Part shown: positions 43,796 to 52,773 of the stretch, piece by piece | Layout of the letters: every line of letters starts with the position of its first letter | Position numbering within the stretch: the first letter of the stretch is position 1 | Origin: VXNE01 sp963668365 | GTDB taxonomy: Bacteria; Pseudomonadota; Gammaproteobacteria; Pseudomonadales; Azotimanducaceae | Length of the DNA stretch: 64,000 bases | Assembly (NCBI GenBank): GCA_963668365.1 | Contig: OY764266.1 | Coordinates: forward strand, 3,348,001 to 3,412,000 | Reading direction: 5' to 3' | The notes under the pieces: model-generated | What the model was told of the DNA's origin: nothing | Databases searched by the model: none | Seen by the model: the letters and a program-made list of their open reading frames with translations, nothing else | Translations under genes and position numbers: made by a program

Positions 43796-45066
43796 GGTTT
43801 TTCGAACCGCAGCCTCGTCGTCCCGGACATGTAGGGTTGCAGGGCCTCCGGCACGCGCACGGCGCCGTCGCCCTGCTGGTGATTCTCCAGCACGGCGATG
43901 AGAGTCCGCCCCACGGCCAGGCCGGAGCCGTTCAGCGTATGCACGAACGCGGTGCCCTCTCCCGCCCGATAGCGCGCCATCATGCGGCGCGCCTGGAAAT
44001 CCAGGTAGTTGCTGCACGACGATATTTCCCTGAACCGGCCCTGGCCGGGCAGCCAGACCTCGAGATCGATGGTCTTGGCGGCGGCGAAGCCCAGGTCGCC
44101 GCCGCAAAGGACGACCGCCCGATAGGGCAGTTCCAGCCGCATGAGGACCGCTTCCGCGTGGGAAGTGAGTTCCTCCAGCGCGTCCCATGAATTCTTCGGC
44201 TCGACGACCTGCACGAGTTCCACCTTGTCGAACTGGTGCAGTCGGATGATGCCCCGGGTGTCCTTGCCGTACGTGCCCGCTTCGCGGCGAAAGCACGGCG
44301 TGTGTGACACGTAGCGCAAGGGCAGCGCGTCGGCCGGCAGTATCGCGTCTCGAATCACGTTGGTGACGGGCACCTCGGCGGTGGGGATGAGGTAGTAGTT
44401 CTCGTCGCCTCGAATGCCGAACTGCTCCGCCTCGAACTTCGGCAGCTGGCCGGTGCCTTTGAGCGCGTCCGCGTTGACGATGTACGGCACGTAGAGTTCC
44501 TCGTAGCCGTGTTCCCGCGTGTGCATGTCGAGCATGAATGCCGCCAGCGCCCGGTGCAGGCGGGCGAGGTCGCCGGACATGATCGAGAACCGCGCGCCCG
44601 AAATCCGGGCGGCGGCGGCGAAGTCCAGCGCGCCGCCCGCGATGTCGACATGGTCCCGCGGCTGGAAGTCGAAGACCGCGCGATCGCCCCAGGATCGAAT
44701 CTCGACGTTTTCGTCTTCGCTGTCTCCCGGCGGCACCGATCCGTCGGGCAGGTTCGGTATGCCTTCGAGGAAACCGTCGAATTCCCGGCGCAGCGCATCG
44801 AAACGCGCGCGGGCGTCGTCGAGGCGACGTCCGAGATCTCCCACTTCCGCGATGCGGGGCGCGATGTCCTCGCCCCGCGCCTTGGCGACGCCGATGGCTC
44901 TCGACTTGGCGTTGCGCTCCGCCTGCAGGGTCTCGGTCTCCTCCTGCAAGGCCTTGCGGGAGGTCTCGAGCGCGGCATAGCGGTCCAGGTCGAAGTCGAA
45001 GCCCCGCACCTTCAGGGCATCCCGCACTTCGACCGCATGGCGCCGCAGGTAGTTGCGATCCAGCAT
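43792..45066 (-). CDS. serS: Seryl-tRNA synthetase
   Basis: A 424-residue class II synthetase charging tRNA-Ser. The N-terminal long coiled-coil arm (about 1-105) is followed by the catalytic core with motif 2 in TPCFRREAGTYGKDTRGIIRLHQFDKVE and motif 3 in GSGLAVGRTLIAVLENHQQ. Length is normal for bacteria. The ATG at 45066 shares one base with the rarA stop (TAATG), and the stop overlaps cysG. Confidence 0.97.
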   Translation of the reverse strand: MLDRNYLRRHAVEVRDALKVRGFDFDLDRYAALETSRKALQEETETLQAERNAKSRAIGVAKARGEDIAPRIAEVGDLGRRLDDARARFDALRREFDGFLEGIPNLPDGSVPPGDSEDENVEIRSWGDRAVFDFQPRDHVDIAGGALDFAAAARISGARFSIMSGDLARLHRALAAFMLDMHTREHGYEELYVPYIVNADALKGTGQLPKFEAEQFGIRGDENYYLIPTAEVPVTNVIRDAILPADALPLRYVSHTPCFRREAGTYGKDTRGIIRLHQFDKVELVQVVEPKNSWDALEELTSHAEAVLMRLELPYRAVVLCGGDLGFAAAKTIDLEVWLPGQGRFREISSCSNYLDFQARRMMARYRAGEGTAFVHTLNGSGLAVGRTLIAVLENHQQGDGAVRVPEALQPYMSGTTRLRFEKP

Positions 45067-46427
45067 TATTCTTCGCCCGGCCCGGTCGTATCCGACGTCG
45101 TCTTGTTTTCTCCAGCCGCGTCCTGGGGCCGGCGGGCCGTCTGGCGAGCCGTCCGCGATTGATCCAGCTCGCGCAGTGTAGCCAATCTGTCGGCGATTTT
45201 TGCCTCGATGCCGCGCTTCTTCGGCCGGTAGAAGCGCACGTCCTCCATCTCGTCCGGGAAATAGCGCTCGCCGGCGGCGTAGGCGCCAGGTTCGTCGTGC
45301 GCGTAGCGGTATCCCTTGCCGTGGCCGAGTTCCGCCGCGAGCCGCGTCGGCGCGTTGCGGAACCGCGCCGGAACCGGGTAGCTCGGATGCGTCGCGACAA
45401 ATTCCCGCGCGGCGCCAAGCGCCTCCTCCACCGCGTTGCTCTTCGGCAGGCAGGCGAGGTAGATCACCGCCTGCGCCAGGGCCAACTCGCCCTCGGGCGA
45501 TCCCAGCCTGTGATAGGCATCCCAGGCGGAGAGCGCGAGTTGCAGCGCGCGCGGGTCGGCCGTGCCTATGTCCTCGGTCGCCATGCGCGCCACCCGCCGC
45601 GCGATGTAGAGCGGATCGCAACCGCCGTCGAGCATGCGCGCGAGCCAGTACAGCGCGGCATCCGGCGAACTTCCGCGCACCGCCTTGTGCAGTGCGGAAA
45701 TCTGGTCGAAGAACGCGTCGCCACGCTTGTCGAAACCACGATAGCCCTGGCCGCCGGCGAACTCCACATGCTCCGCCGTGATGGTACCGTCTCCAAGCTG
45801 CGCCGCGATCTCCAGGGTGTTCAATACCCTCCGCGCATCGCCATCGCCGCTCGCGATCAAGTTGCGAAACGCTTCCGGCTCGATCTCGGTGCCTTCGAAT
45901 TCGCGCGCCAGCGCGCGGCGCGCCAGGGTCTCGAGGTCCTCGGTCGCGAGCGGCTGCAGAACGTAGACGCGGGTGCGCGAAAGCAGCGCGGAATTCACCT
46001 CGAACGATGGATTCTCGGTCGTCGCGCCGATGAAGACGACGGTCCCCTGCTCCACGTGCGGCAGAAACGCGTCCTGCTGCGCCTTGTTGAACCGATGCAC
46101 CTCGTCGATGAAGAGCACCGTCGCGGCGTCCGGGTGCGCCCCGGCTTCGGCGATGGCCGCCCGGACATCGCGCACGCCCGCCAGCACCGCCGAGAGGCTG
46201 GTCCAGCGCGCGCCCGCGGCATCCGCCAGGATGCGGGCCAGTGTCGTCTTGCCGGTTCCGGGAGGACCCCACAGGATCATGGACGCGACCCGGCGCGATG
46301 CCGCCAGGCGCGCGAGCGGGCGACCGGGCCCCAAGAGGTGCGCCTGGCCGACGAACTCGTCCAGACGGGTCGGCCGCATGCGCGCCGCGAGCGGCGCGTC
46401 AGCGAGCGGAGCTTCGCGCGGGGGCAT
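45066..46427 (-). CDS. rarA: Replication-associated recombination protein A (RarA/MgsA)
   Basis: A 453-residue AAA+ ATPase: Walker A GPPGTGKTTLA, Walker B VLFIDEVHRFNKAQQD, sensor 1 GATTENPSF and the MgsA C-terminal tetramerisation region (SALHKAVRGSSPDAALYWLARML...RVARMATEDIG). RarA/MgsA acts on stalled replication forks. The C-terminal tail of about 40 residues is Arg/Gln-rich and not conserved. The ATG overlaps the lolA 3' end by 29 bp. Part of the conserved ftsK-lolA-rarA-serS order. Confidence 0.95.
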   Translation of the reverse strand: MPPREAPLADAPLAARMRPTRLDEFVGQAHLLGPGRPLARLAASRRVASMILWGPPGTGKTTLARILADAAGARWTSLSAVLAGVRDVRAAIAEAGAHPDAATVLFIDEVHRFNKAQQDAFLPHVEQGTVVFIGATTENPSFEVNSALLSRTRVYVLQPLATEDLETLARRALAREFEGTEIEPEAFRNLIASGDGDARRVLNTLEIAAQLGDGTITAEHVEFAGGQGYRGFDKRGDAFFDQISALHKAVRGSSPDAALYWLARMLDGGCDPLYIARRVARMATEDIGTADPRALQLALSAWDAYHRLGSPEGELALAQAVIYLACLPKSNAVEEALGAAREFVATHPSYPVPARFRNAPTRLAAELGHGKGYRYAHDEPGAYAAGERYFPDEMEDVRFYRPKKRGIEAKIADRLATLRELDQSRTARQTARRPQDAAGENKTTSDTTGPGEE

Positions 46428-47067
46428 CGCCGATCACATCGACATCATCGGGCATGTGGAAGTCGAACGCGTCCGGCGCCGGCGCGGGATGCAATGTCGG
46501 GTTCCTGAACGCCACGCGGGTCTCCTGGTCGAGGTGATCGACGATGACGATGCCCACGAGGATCGCGCCGGGATTCGCCGCCCCGTCGGTCCCGCCTGCC
46601 GGTTGCGGAGCGAACGTGAGGCGAATCCGGCGATAGAGCGCTTCTTCGTCCCTGGGGTGCAGGATGAACACGTGGTCTTCCTCCCGAACGACGGCGAACG
46701 TGGATTCCAGAGCATCCATCGATCCGATGAGCAGGCGGGCGGGCGTGCCCTGGAGGGTCTCGTCGAGCGGCTGGACGGTGACCTGCGCCAGGTCGGCATC
46801 GAACACGTACACCGTCGTGCCGTCGGTCACGACAAGCTGGCTGTACGGCTCCGTCACCTCCCAGCGAAAACGTCCCGGCCGTTGCAGGCGCATCGTCCCG
46901 GTCGCCTTCTGCAGCGGCTGCCCGCGCCCATCGAACACCACCTGCTCGAACTGCGCGGCGTACTCCTCCATGGGCGCCAGCAATTCGCGCAGCGCGGCGG
47001 AATCGGAGACGGGCGCGGCGGCGGCGACCGCAGCAGCGACGATTGCGGTTAGCTCGATATTGATCAC
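46399..47067 (-). CDS. lolA: Outer-membrane lipoprotein carrier protein LolA
   Basis: A 222-residue periplasmic carrier. A short hydrophobic signal (about 4-20, IELTAIVAAAVAAAAPVS) precedes the LolA beta-barrel with FEQVVFDGRGQPLQKATGTM, RPGRFRWEVTEPYSQLVV, DGTTVYVFDADLAQV and QVTVQPLD blocks. LolA takes lipoproteins from LolCDE to LolB. GTG start at 47067, 3 bp after the ftsK stop; the position between ftsK and rarA is the usual gammaproteobacterial place. Confidence 0.93.
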   Translation of the reverse strand: MINIELTAIVAAAVAAAAPVSDSAALRELLAPMEEYAAQFEQVVFDGRGQPLQKATGTMRLQRPGRFRWEVTEPYSQLVVTDGTTVYVFDADLAQVTVQPLDETLQGTPARLLIGSMDALESTFAVVREEDHVFILHPRDEEALYRRIRLTFAPQPAGGTDGAANPGAILVGIVIVDHLDQETRVAFRNPTLHPAPAPDAFDFHMPDDVDVIGDAPARSSAR

Positions 47068-47070
47068 GCG

Positions 47071-49353
47071 TCAGCGACTGTCCGGCACGAGAACCTGGCG
47101 GCTGCCGTTGGTGTCCATCGCGCTCACCACACCGGCCGCCTCCATCGTCTCGATCAGCCGGGCGGCGCGGTTGTAGCCGATGCGCAGCTTGCGCTGCACC
47201 GCCGAGATCGAAGCGCGCCGCGACTCGATCACGTGGGCGACAGCCTCGTCGTAAAGCTCGTCCGACTGTTCCGGATCGCTGTCTCCGGCGACGGAGAGCG
47301 CGCTGCCCGCGACCGTTTCGAGCACCTCTGTTCGGTACTCCGGTGAGCCGCGCTCCTTCCAGTCGGCAACGACGGAGTGGACTTCCTCGTCCGACACGAA
47401 CGCACCATGCACGCGTACCGGTATGCTCGTGCCCGGCGGCAGAAACAGCATGTCCCCGTAGCCCAGCAACTGCTCGGCACCGCCCTGGTCGAGGATCGTG
47501 CGCGAGTCCACGCGACTTGAGACCTGGTAGCTCATGCGCGCCGGAATGTTCGCCTTGATCAGCCCCGTGATGACATCCACCGAAGGCCGCTGGGTGGCGA
47601 GAACCAGGTGGATGCCCGCCGCCCGCGCCTTCTGCGCCACGCGGGCGATGAGCTGATCCACCTTCTTTCCGACGATCATCATCAGGTCCGCGAACTCGTC
47701 GATGACGACCACGATCACGGGTTCCTTCGCCAGGGGCGGCGCCTCTTCGTCCGAATCCTCCGGCCACAGCGGATCGGCAACCGGTCTGCCGGTCTGGTCC
47801 CCTTCTTCGATCCGCCGGTTGTAGCCTTCGAGGCTTCGCACCCCGAGAGCAGACATCAGGCGATAGCGGCGCTCCATCTCTTCCACGCACCAGTTGAGCG
47901 CAGTGGCCGCATCCTTCATGTCCGTCACGACCGGGGTCAGCAGGTGCGGGATGCCCTCGTAGACCGAGAGTTCCAGCATCTTCGGGTCCACCAGAATCAG
48001 GCGCAGCTCCTCCGGCGTCGCCTTGTACAGCATGGACAGCAACATGGCGTTGACGCCCACGGACTTGCCCGAACCGGTGGTCCCGGCGATCAGCAGGTGC
48101 GGCATCCTCGCTATGTCGGCGATGACGCTCCCGCCCGAAATATCCTTGCCCAGCGCCAGGGTCAGCGGCGAATCCGCGCGCTGGTAGACGTCCGAAGCCA
48201 GCACCTCGCGCAGGCGCACGGTCTCACGATGCTGGTTCGGGATTTCGATGCCGACGACCGTCTTGCCCGGAATGACCTCGACGATCCGAACGCTGATCAC
48301 GGCGAGCGAACGGGCGAGGTCCTTTGCAAGCGCCGTGATACGGCTCACCTTCACGCCGGCGGCGGGCTGCACCTCGAATCGCGTCACCACCGGACCGGGC
48401 AGGACCGATTCCACCGTCGCCTCGATGCCGAAGTCGGCGAGCTTGGTCTCGAGCAGGCGCGACATGTCCTCAATGTTCTGATCCGAGAAGCCGCCGCGCC
48501 CGGTGGCTTCCTCCCTGTCGAGCAGGTCGAGATCCGGCATCCGCCCCGCGGGCTTGGGAGACTCGGCCACCGCGCGGGGAGCGTCCGCCGTCGGCGGCTG
48601 CGCCGCGTCGGCACTCGGCACCGTTTTCCGCGTCCTCGAGCGGCTGGCTGTCGCGCGACGCGCCGTTCGCTTGTTCGCCGGTGTCGCGACATGACCGGCG
48701 TCCGGCTTGGCCGCCAACGCCTTGTTCCACAACGAACGCGCCATCCGTGCCGCGGCATCGACCGCCGCCACGACCATGTGAGCCGCCCTGTGCACCCCCT
48801 TGCCGGTCGCCTCGACGACGGCGACCCACGAAAACCCGAGGGCGGCCTGTGCTCCGATCATCAACATGGCCACCGCGATCAACGTCAGGCCGACCCAACC
48901 CAGCACCGGCAAACCCATCGAAGCCAGCGCATCGCCGACGATGCCGCCCGGCCCCGCCCGCAGCACCGTGGTCGGCGCGACGTGCAGGCGCGCCAGGACG
49001 CAGGCAGACACGACCACCGCCAGCCAACCGCAAGACCGGATGCCGAACAGCGGCCACGTCCAGGGCTTGGGCGCGGGGCGCAGCACCTTGACGCCCGCGA
49101 CCACCAGCGCGAGCGGCAGCAGGTAGGAGATGCGTCCGAACAGGACCAGGATGATGTCGGCGACGAGCGCACCGCTCTTGCCGACGAGATTGGTCACCGC
49201 GAGATTGGTGCCGGAGAAGCTCCAGGCGGGGTCGTGCTCCGAGTAGGACGCGATGGCAAGGAAGACGTAGACGGCGAGTGCCAGCAGCAAAACCAAGGCG
49301 ATTTCGCGCACGGGCAACGCGGTGGTGCGAGTCTCGGCCAAATCATCCCTCAC
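47071..49353 (-). CDS. ftsK: DNA translocase FtsK
   Basis: The 760-residue protein has four N-terminal TM segments (FtsK_4TM, about 14-175), a basic/Ala-Pro linker (about 195-275), the FtsK alpha domain, the motor with Walker A AGTTGSGKSVGVN, Walker B VVVIDEFADLMM, LATQRPSVDVITGLIKANIP, and a C-terminal gamma winged-helix (about 685-755, SISAVQRKLRIGYNRAARLIETME) that reads KOPS sites. It moves the chromosome terminus at the division septum and activates XerCD at dif. GTG start at 49353. The linker is short compared with E. coli FtsK (1329 residues). Confidence 0.95.
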   Translation of the reverse strand: MRDDLAETRTTALPVREIALVLLLALAVYVFLAIASYSEHDPAWSFSGTNLAVTNLVGKSGALVADIILVLFGRISYLLPLALVVAGVKVLRPAPKPWTWPLFGIRSCGWLAVVVSACVLARLHVAPTTVLRAGPGGIVGDALASMGLPVLGWVGLTLIAVAMLMIGAQAALGFSWVAVVEATGKGVHRAAHMVVAAVDAAARMARSLWNKALAAKPDAGHVATPANKRTARRATASRSRTRKTVPSADAAQPPTADAPRAVAESPKPAGRMPDLDLLDREEATGRGGFSDQNIEDMSRLLETKLADFGIEATVESVLPGPVVTRFEVQPAAGVKVSRITALAKDLARSLAVISVRIVEVIPGKTVVGIEIPNQHRETVRLREVLASDVYQRADSPLTLALGKDISGGSVIADIARMPHLLIAGTTGSGKSVGVNAMLLSMLYKATPEELRLILVDPKMLELSVYEGIPHLLTPVVTDMKDAATALNWCVEEMERRYRLMSALGVRSLEGYNRRIEEGDQTGRPVADPLWPEDSDEEAPPLAKEPVIVVVIDEFADLMMIVGKKVDQLIARVAQKARAAGIHLVLATQRPSVDVITGLIKANIPARMSYQVSSRVDSRTILDQGGAEQLLGYGDMLFLPPGTSIPVRVHGAFVSDEEVHSVVADWKERGSPEYRTEVLETVAGSALSVAGDSDPEQSDELYDEAVAHVIESRRASISAVQRKLRIGYNRAARLIETMEAAGVVSAMDTNGSRQVLVPDSR

Positions 49354-49427
49354 GGTGGCGCAAAGCGGTATTTTACTCCCTTACGGCCCCTCTTTGGGAT
49401 TCGCGGTCTCGCCTCGCAGCGAACCGC

Positions 49428-49919
49428 CTACTCCGCCGTCCAGACTCCGTCGACGCATCGATACCTCGCCGAACCGATAAGGATGCTCCCGCCGCCGAGA
49501 CGAACGTGCGTATCCGGTGATGCCGCCACGGAGAAGTGCGAAGGACAGGCTGGCTCGCCGTCCCAGGAGATGTCCGCGCGAAGCAGGTCGCCGGCGAGGC
49601 AAATCTCGGTACGGTCCTGTCGTCCGGGCCCGCCCAACGGACCAACCAGCGACAAGGACCGCTCGCAATCGCCTTCCGCCGCCGGGTAGGGTGGCACATC
49701 GCCTGCCGCCGGGCGTTCCGCTGGCGGCACATCGAGTTCGATGTTCGCCAGCATGATCGCAAGAACCAGCACCGCGGCGATGGTGAAGATCCCGGCCGCG
49801 ACGAGCGAACCGGCCCAGCGGCGTGTCGCCCGGCGGGCCCGCTTGAGGATCCTCGCGTCGAGGTCCGGTGGCGGCGTTTCCTCCGAACGATAGGTCTTGT
49901 CGAACCAGTCGTCAGACAT
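49428..49919 (-). CDS. Single-TM protein, putative anti-sigma partner of the ECF factor
   Basis: A 163-residue protein. A cytoplasmic N-terminal part of about 35 residues (DDWFDKTYRSEETPPPDLDARILKRARRA) is followed by one TM segment (about 37-58) and a periplasmic domain with four Cys (C85, C106, C123, C154 by my count). It overlaps the sigma-factor gene by 8 bp and so is translationally coupled, as anti-sigma factors usually are. No zinc-binding HxxxCxxC ASD motif is seen, so the anti-sigma role rests on context and topology. Confidence 0.65.
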   Translation of the reverse strand: MSDDWFDKTYRSEETPPPDLDARILKRARRATRRWAGSLVAAGIFTIAAVLVLAIMLANIELDVPPAERPAAGDVPPYPAAEGDCERSLSLVGPLGGPGRQDRTEICLAGDLLRADISWDGEPACPSHFSVAASPDTHVRLGGGSILIGSARYRCVDGVWTAE

Positions 49920-50439
49920 AGTCCCGCATCCCCCGCCTCAGTTTCGCCATGGCATAGCGCAGACGGCTCTTGACGCCCTCCTCCGTGACACCGGTCACCC
50001 GCGCGATTTCCCTGATCGTCAGCCCGGCTTCCTTGTGCATGACCAACGCTTCCCTCTGGGCATTAGGCAACCCGGCGATCAACGAGTTCAAGCGTTCCGT
50101 CGCCTCCAGGTTGACCGCGTCCCGTTCCGGCGACCCGTCGGCGACCGCCTCCACATCCGAAACCGCCTCCCGAGGCTGACGGCGGAACTGGTCCATCAGC
50201 ACGTTGTGCGCAATAGCGAACAGGTAGGGGCGGAATTTCCCTTCGCCCCGGTATTGTCCGCGTTTCGCCACCACGCGCGACCAGGTCTCCTGGTGGCCGT
50301 CGGCGGCGTTCGCCGAATCCGTGGCACGCAGGAAATAGCGGTACACGGCGTCCTTGTGCCGCCCGTACAAGGTCTCGAACGCCGCGTAGTCGCCCGCGGC
50401 GAAGCGACCCATCAGGTAGTCGTCCGAGGATTCAAACAA
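49912..50439 (-). CDS. ECF-type RNA polymerase sigma factor
   Basis: The 175-residue sigma factor has sigma2 (about 8-80: FETLYGRHKDAVYRYFLRATDSANAADGHQETWSRVV) binding the -10 element and sigma4 (about 115-170: LPNAQREALVMHKEAGLTIREIARVTGVTEEGVKSRLRYAMAKLR) binding the -35. The start is uncertain: TTG 50439 keeps the usual SDDYLMGRF beginning, while ATG 50412 lies inside that conserved stretch. The stimulus is unknown; the downstream Cys-containing membrane protein may sense envelope conditions. Confidence 0.88.
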   Translation of the reverse strand: MFESSDDYLMGRFAAGDYAAFETLYGRHKDAVYRYFLRATDSANAADGHQETWSRVVAKRGQYRGEGKFRPYLFAIAHNVLMDQFRRQPREAVSDVEAVADGSPERDAVNLEATERLNSLIAGLPNAQREALVMHKEAGLTIREIARVTGVTEEGVKSRLRYAMAKLRRGMRDYV

Positions 50440-50753
50440 TGCCGGGCACCACGTCGCATCTCTCCAGCAAAGTTAACCCCTTTTCGGCTCTCTCCGTTCT
50501 GATCAACGCGCGGAGGCAGGAAAAGGGGTCACGTGTTGTTCCACGAAGATCGACTCCTCCAGGGACCCTTGCGCTGGCGGACGTTCAGGGCCGAGGGGCC
50601 TGCCGTTCAACTGACATGGGCATCCCTCGTCGCTTGATATGCGCCCTGAGACGGCGGGGACAGGTCAGGCACCAACCAAAATATTGTCTAATCTTTCGTA
50701 AATATACGGGGAATTGGTGGATTTGAACGAAACATTTGATAATCTTTCTCCCA
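50440..50753. other. Spacer with REP-like repeat and promoter region
   Basis: The 314 bp between the divergent sigma-factor and Schlafen-like genes hold a REP-like palindrome (50472-50535) and, from about 50680, an AT-rich stretch with TAATCTTTC repeated twice and a GATAAT hexamer close to the downstream start. No additional gene is seen. Confidence 0.5.
50472..50535. repeat. REP-like element, copy A
   Basis: The ends ACCCCTTTTC and GAAAAGGGGT are inverted repeats around about 40 bp. The whole 64 bp aligns with copy B at 52635-52701, sharing GTAACCCCTTTT, CTCCGTTC, the central AT/GA block and a TCA-CGTG end. Such C4T4/A4G4-ended repeats resemble REP elements mobilised by IS200-like REP-associated transposases. 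No transposase is in this window. Confidence 0.6.
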
Positions 50754-52394
50754 ATGATGACTGTTCCCCAGCTCGGCGCGATACCCAACCCTCTTACAAC
50801 GCAAGCATTCTGGGACCTGTTCGGACGCGTCGAACACGCGCAACTCGACTTCAAGCGTGGCGTCGCCACCGATATCCGCGACGCCATCGCTGCCATGGCC
50901 ATGACGGACGGCGGATTGATTGTCCATGGCGTCGACGACAGGCGGCGCATCGTCGGCTGTCCATTGTCGCAGAACACCCAGGACCGCATCACGCGCATCG
51001 CCATGGAGTGCGGCGTCGATGTCCAGATTCGGCCCATCGCGGTGGCGGACGTGGAAGTGACGGTCACGGCGGTCCCGGAAGTGCGCGGTCGGATCGTGAC
51101 GACGCCGGACGGGCGACTGCTGAGGCGCATCGGAGGTGACTCTCAGCCGTTGCGCGGCGATGCCATGGCCCGGTTCGTCCGCGAACGCGAGCAACGCGCG
51201 GCGGAAGATGAACCCGTCGCCGCGTTCGACAGTGCCGCATTCTCGCTCGATGCGATCAACCATGCGCTAGACGCCGATGGCCGTCCTGCCATCGACCCGG
51301 GCGGCATACCGCGCGCCCTCGTCGATCTCCGGGTTGCCATCCCCGAATCGCCGCCGCTGGACCAGGGCATTCTGCGCGCCGCGGTCGTTCTATTCGCCCG
51401 AGACCCGCGCAACTTCCTGCGTGGCGCCGCCGTGAAGCTCGTCCGGCGCGCTGGCGTGGGCCCGCAGGCGGGGCCCTCGGTGGAAAGGGCGGAATGCGCC
51501 GGCCCACTGGCGGACACGGTTTCCTGCTGCGTGGATTTCATTGCCCGCCACAGTGACCGGGTGGAGGCGGTGACCGGGCTCCGCCGGGCGGCGCTACCGG
51601 CCTATCCCACCGTCGTGGTGCGCGAAGCCATCGTCAACGCCCTCGCGCATCGGGACTACGGACTGACCGGAGCGACCGTGGATGTCACAGTCTGGGACGA
51701 CCGCGTCGAAGTGAAAAGCCCCGGCCCCCTGCCGGGCCACATAACGGTCGACAACATGCGCCGGGAGCACTACAGCCGGAATCCGCGCATCATGGGCGTA
51801 CTGAATACGCTCGGATACGTCGAGGAATACGGGGAAGGCGTCGATCGCATGTTCCGCGAAATGGAGTCCCGACTCATGGAACCACCGGCGTTCGACGCGA
51901 CAGCCGTCTCCGTTACGGTAACGCTTCGCAACCGGGTGCTGGTCGATCTCGACGATCAAGTCTGGCTCAGCCAGATCGCCACGAGCGAACTCACGCCCGA
52001 AGAGTGCCGCGCGCTAATCGCGGCCCGTCGCCACGGCGCCGTCACGCCGCGGTCGCTTCGTGCCTTGATTCCCAACGCCAATGTCAATGCGGTGCTCGCC
52101 CGCGCCGTATCGGGAGGGCTGTTACGCCGCGTTGGCGTTCGGGGCGGTTCGCGCTACATTCTCGCGGACGCTGTCTTGTCGCAGGCGGGCTCGGGGTCGC
52201 CGAGCGAGCGAGAAACCCACTCGCAAACGCTGCTCGACGAGATTCGTCGCCAAGGCAGTCTTTCGTCCGCCGACGGCGCGGCGCTGATCGGCCGCGACGT
52301 CGCCTACGCTCGCGCGTTGCTGAACGAACTCGTCGAACTGGAATTGGCTCGGGCCCAAGGCCGGACGCGGGCGCGAAGGTACTACCCGCACTGA
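50754..52394 (+). CDS. Schlafen/AlbA_2-domain putative transcriptional regulator with HATPase_c_4-like core
   Basis: The 546-residue protein begins with an AlbA_2 (divergent AAA-4, Schlafen-type) domain (about 20-125: HAQLDFKRGV and DGGLIVHGVDD). A RecG-like HATPase_c_4 region follows (about 270-400: PTVVVREAIVNALAHRDYG, VDVTVWDDRVEVKSPGPLP, SRNPRIMGVLNTLGYVEEYGEGVDRMFREM) and then two winged-helix-like segments to the C-terminus. Proteins of this type are annotated as transcriptional regulators or defence-associated proteins; function is unproven. ATG 50754 (or 50757) has no clear Shine-Dalgarno and may be near leaderless. The gene is flanked on both sides by related REP-like sequences. Confidence 0.82.
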   Translation: MMTVPQLGAIPNPLTTQAFWDLFGRVEHAQLDFKRGVATDIRDAIAAMAMTDGGLIVHGVDDRRRIVGCPLSQNTQDRITRIAMECGVDVQIRPIAVADVEVTVTAVPEVRGRIVTTPDGRLLRRIGGDSQPLRGDAMARFVREREQRAAEDEPVAAFDSAAFSLDAINHALDADGRPAIDPGGIPRALVDLRVAIPESPPLDQGILRAAVVLFARDPRNFLRGAAVKLVRRAGVGPQAGPSVERAECAGPLADTVSCCVDFIARHSDRVEAVTGLRRAALPAYPTVVVREAIVNALAHRDYGLTGATVDVTVWDDRVEVKSPGPLPGHITVDNMRREHYSRNPRIMGVLNTLGYVEEYGEGVDRMFREMESRLMEPPAFDATAVSVTVTLRNRVLVDLDDQVWLSQIATSELTPEECRALIAARRHGAVTPRSLRALIPNANVNAVLARAVSGGLLRRVGVRGGSRYILADAVLSQAGSGSPSERETHSQTLLDEIRRQGSLSSADGAALIGRDVAYARALLNELVELELARAQGRTRARRYYPH

Positions 52395-52773
52395 CCGCTC
52401 CACGCCGACCGTCCGTCGGAAACACCGTTGCCACCCGCCGTCTGGCGCGACGAACGCCCCGCTTTCGAACCTGCCAAGTCGCGCGATGCGCTTTTGATGT
52501 AGTCCACGTTTCCCCATCGCCTGCCGACCGCCGCTCATCAAACCAAAAGGCGCAAAAGGGCTGCGGCAAACCCCGCTTCGGTGTTTGGCTGTTTGCATTC
52601 AACCACCCGCTCGAAGGCGGTCCCGTCGCAAACAGGTAACCCCTTTTCCGGCCCTCCTCCGTTCCAATCGACGTGAGTGCACGGAATAGGGTGTCATCGT
52701 GATCCATTCAAGACTTGATTTGCAGGAAACTCTGGCAGTCCCCGGATGCGTGGGGAAGATCGATAACGGGCAG
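52395..52773. other. Spacer between the Schlafen-like and tonB genes
   Basis: The 379 bp contain REP-like copy B (52635-52701). The first 240 bp show no convincing gene. Antisense frames over this stretch have no recognisable motif. Confidence 0.45.
52635..52701. repeat. REP-like element, copy B
   Basis: Homologous to copy A at 50472-50535, in the same orientation. The right end is decayed (CGGAATAGGGTGTCA instead of GGAAAAGGGGTCA). Together the copies bracket the Schlafen-like gene at a distance of about 2.1 kb. Confidence 0.6.

Noticed and set aside
47608..49689. 693-codon plus-strand ORF
   Set aside because: Antisense to ftsK and rich in Arg, His and Gln as expected of a high-GC shadow frame.
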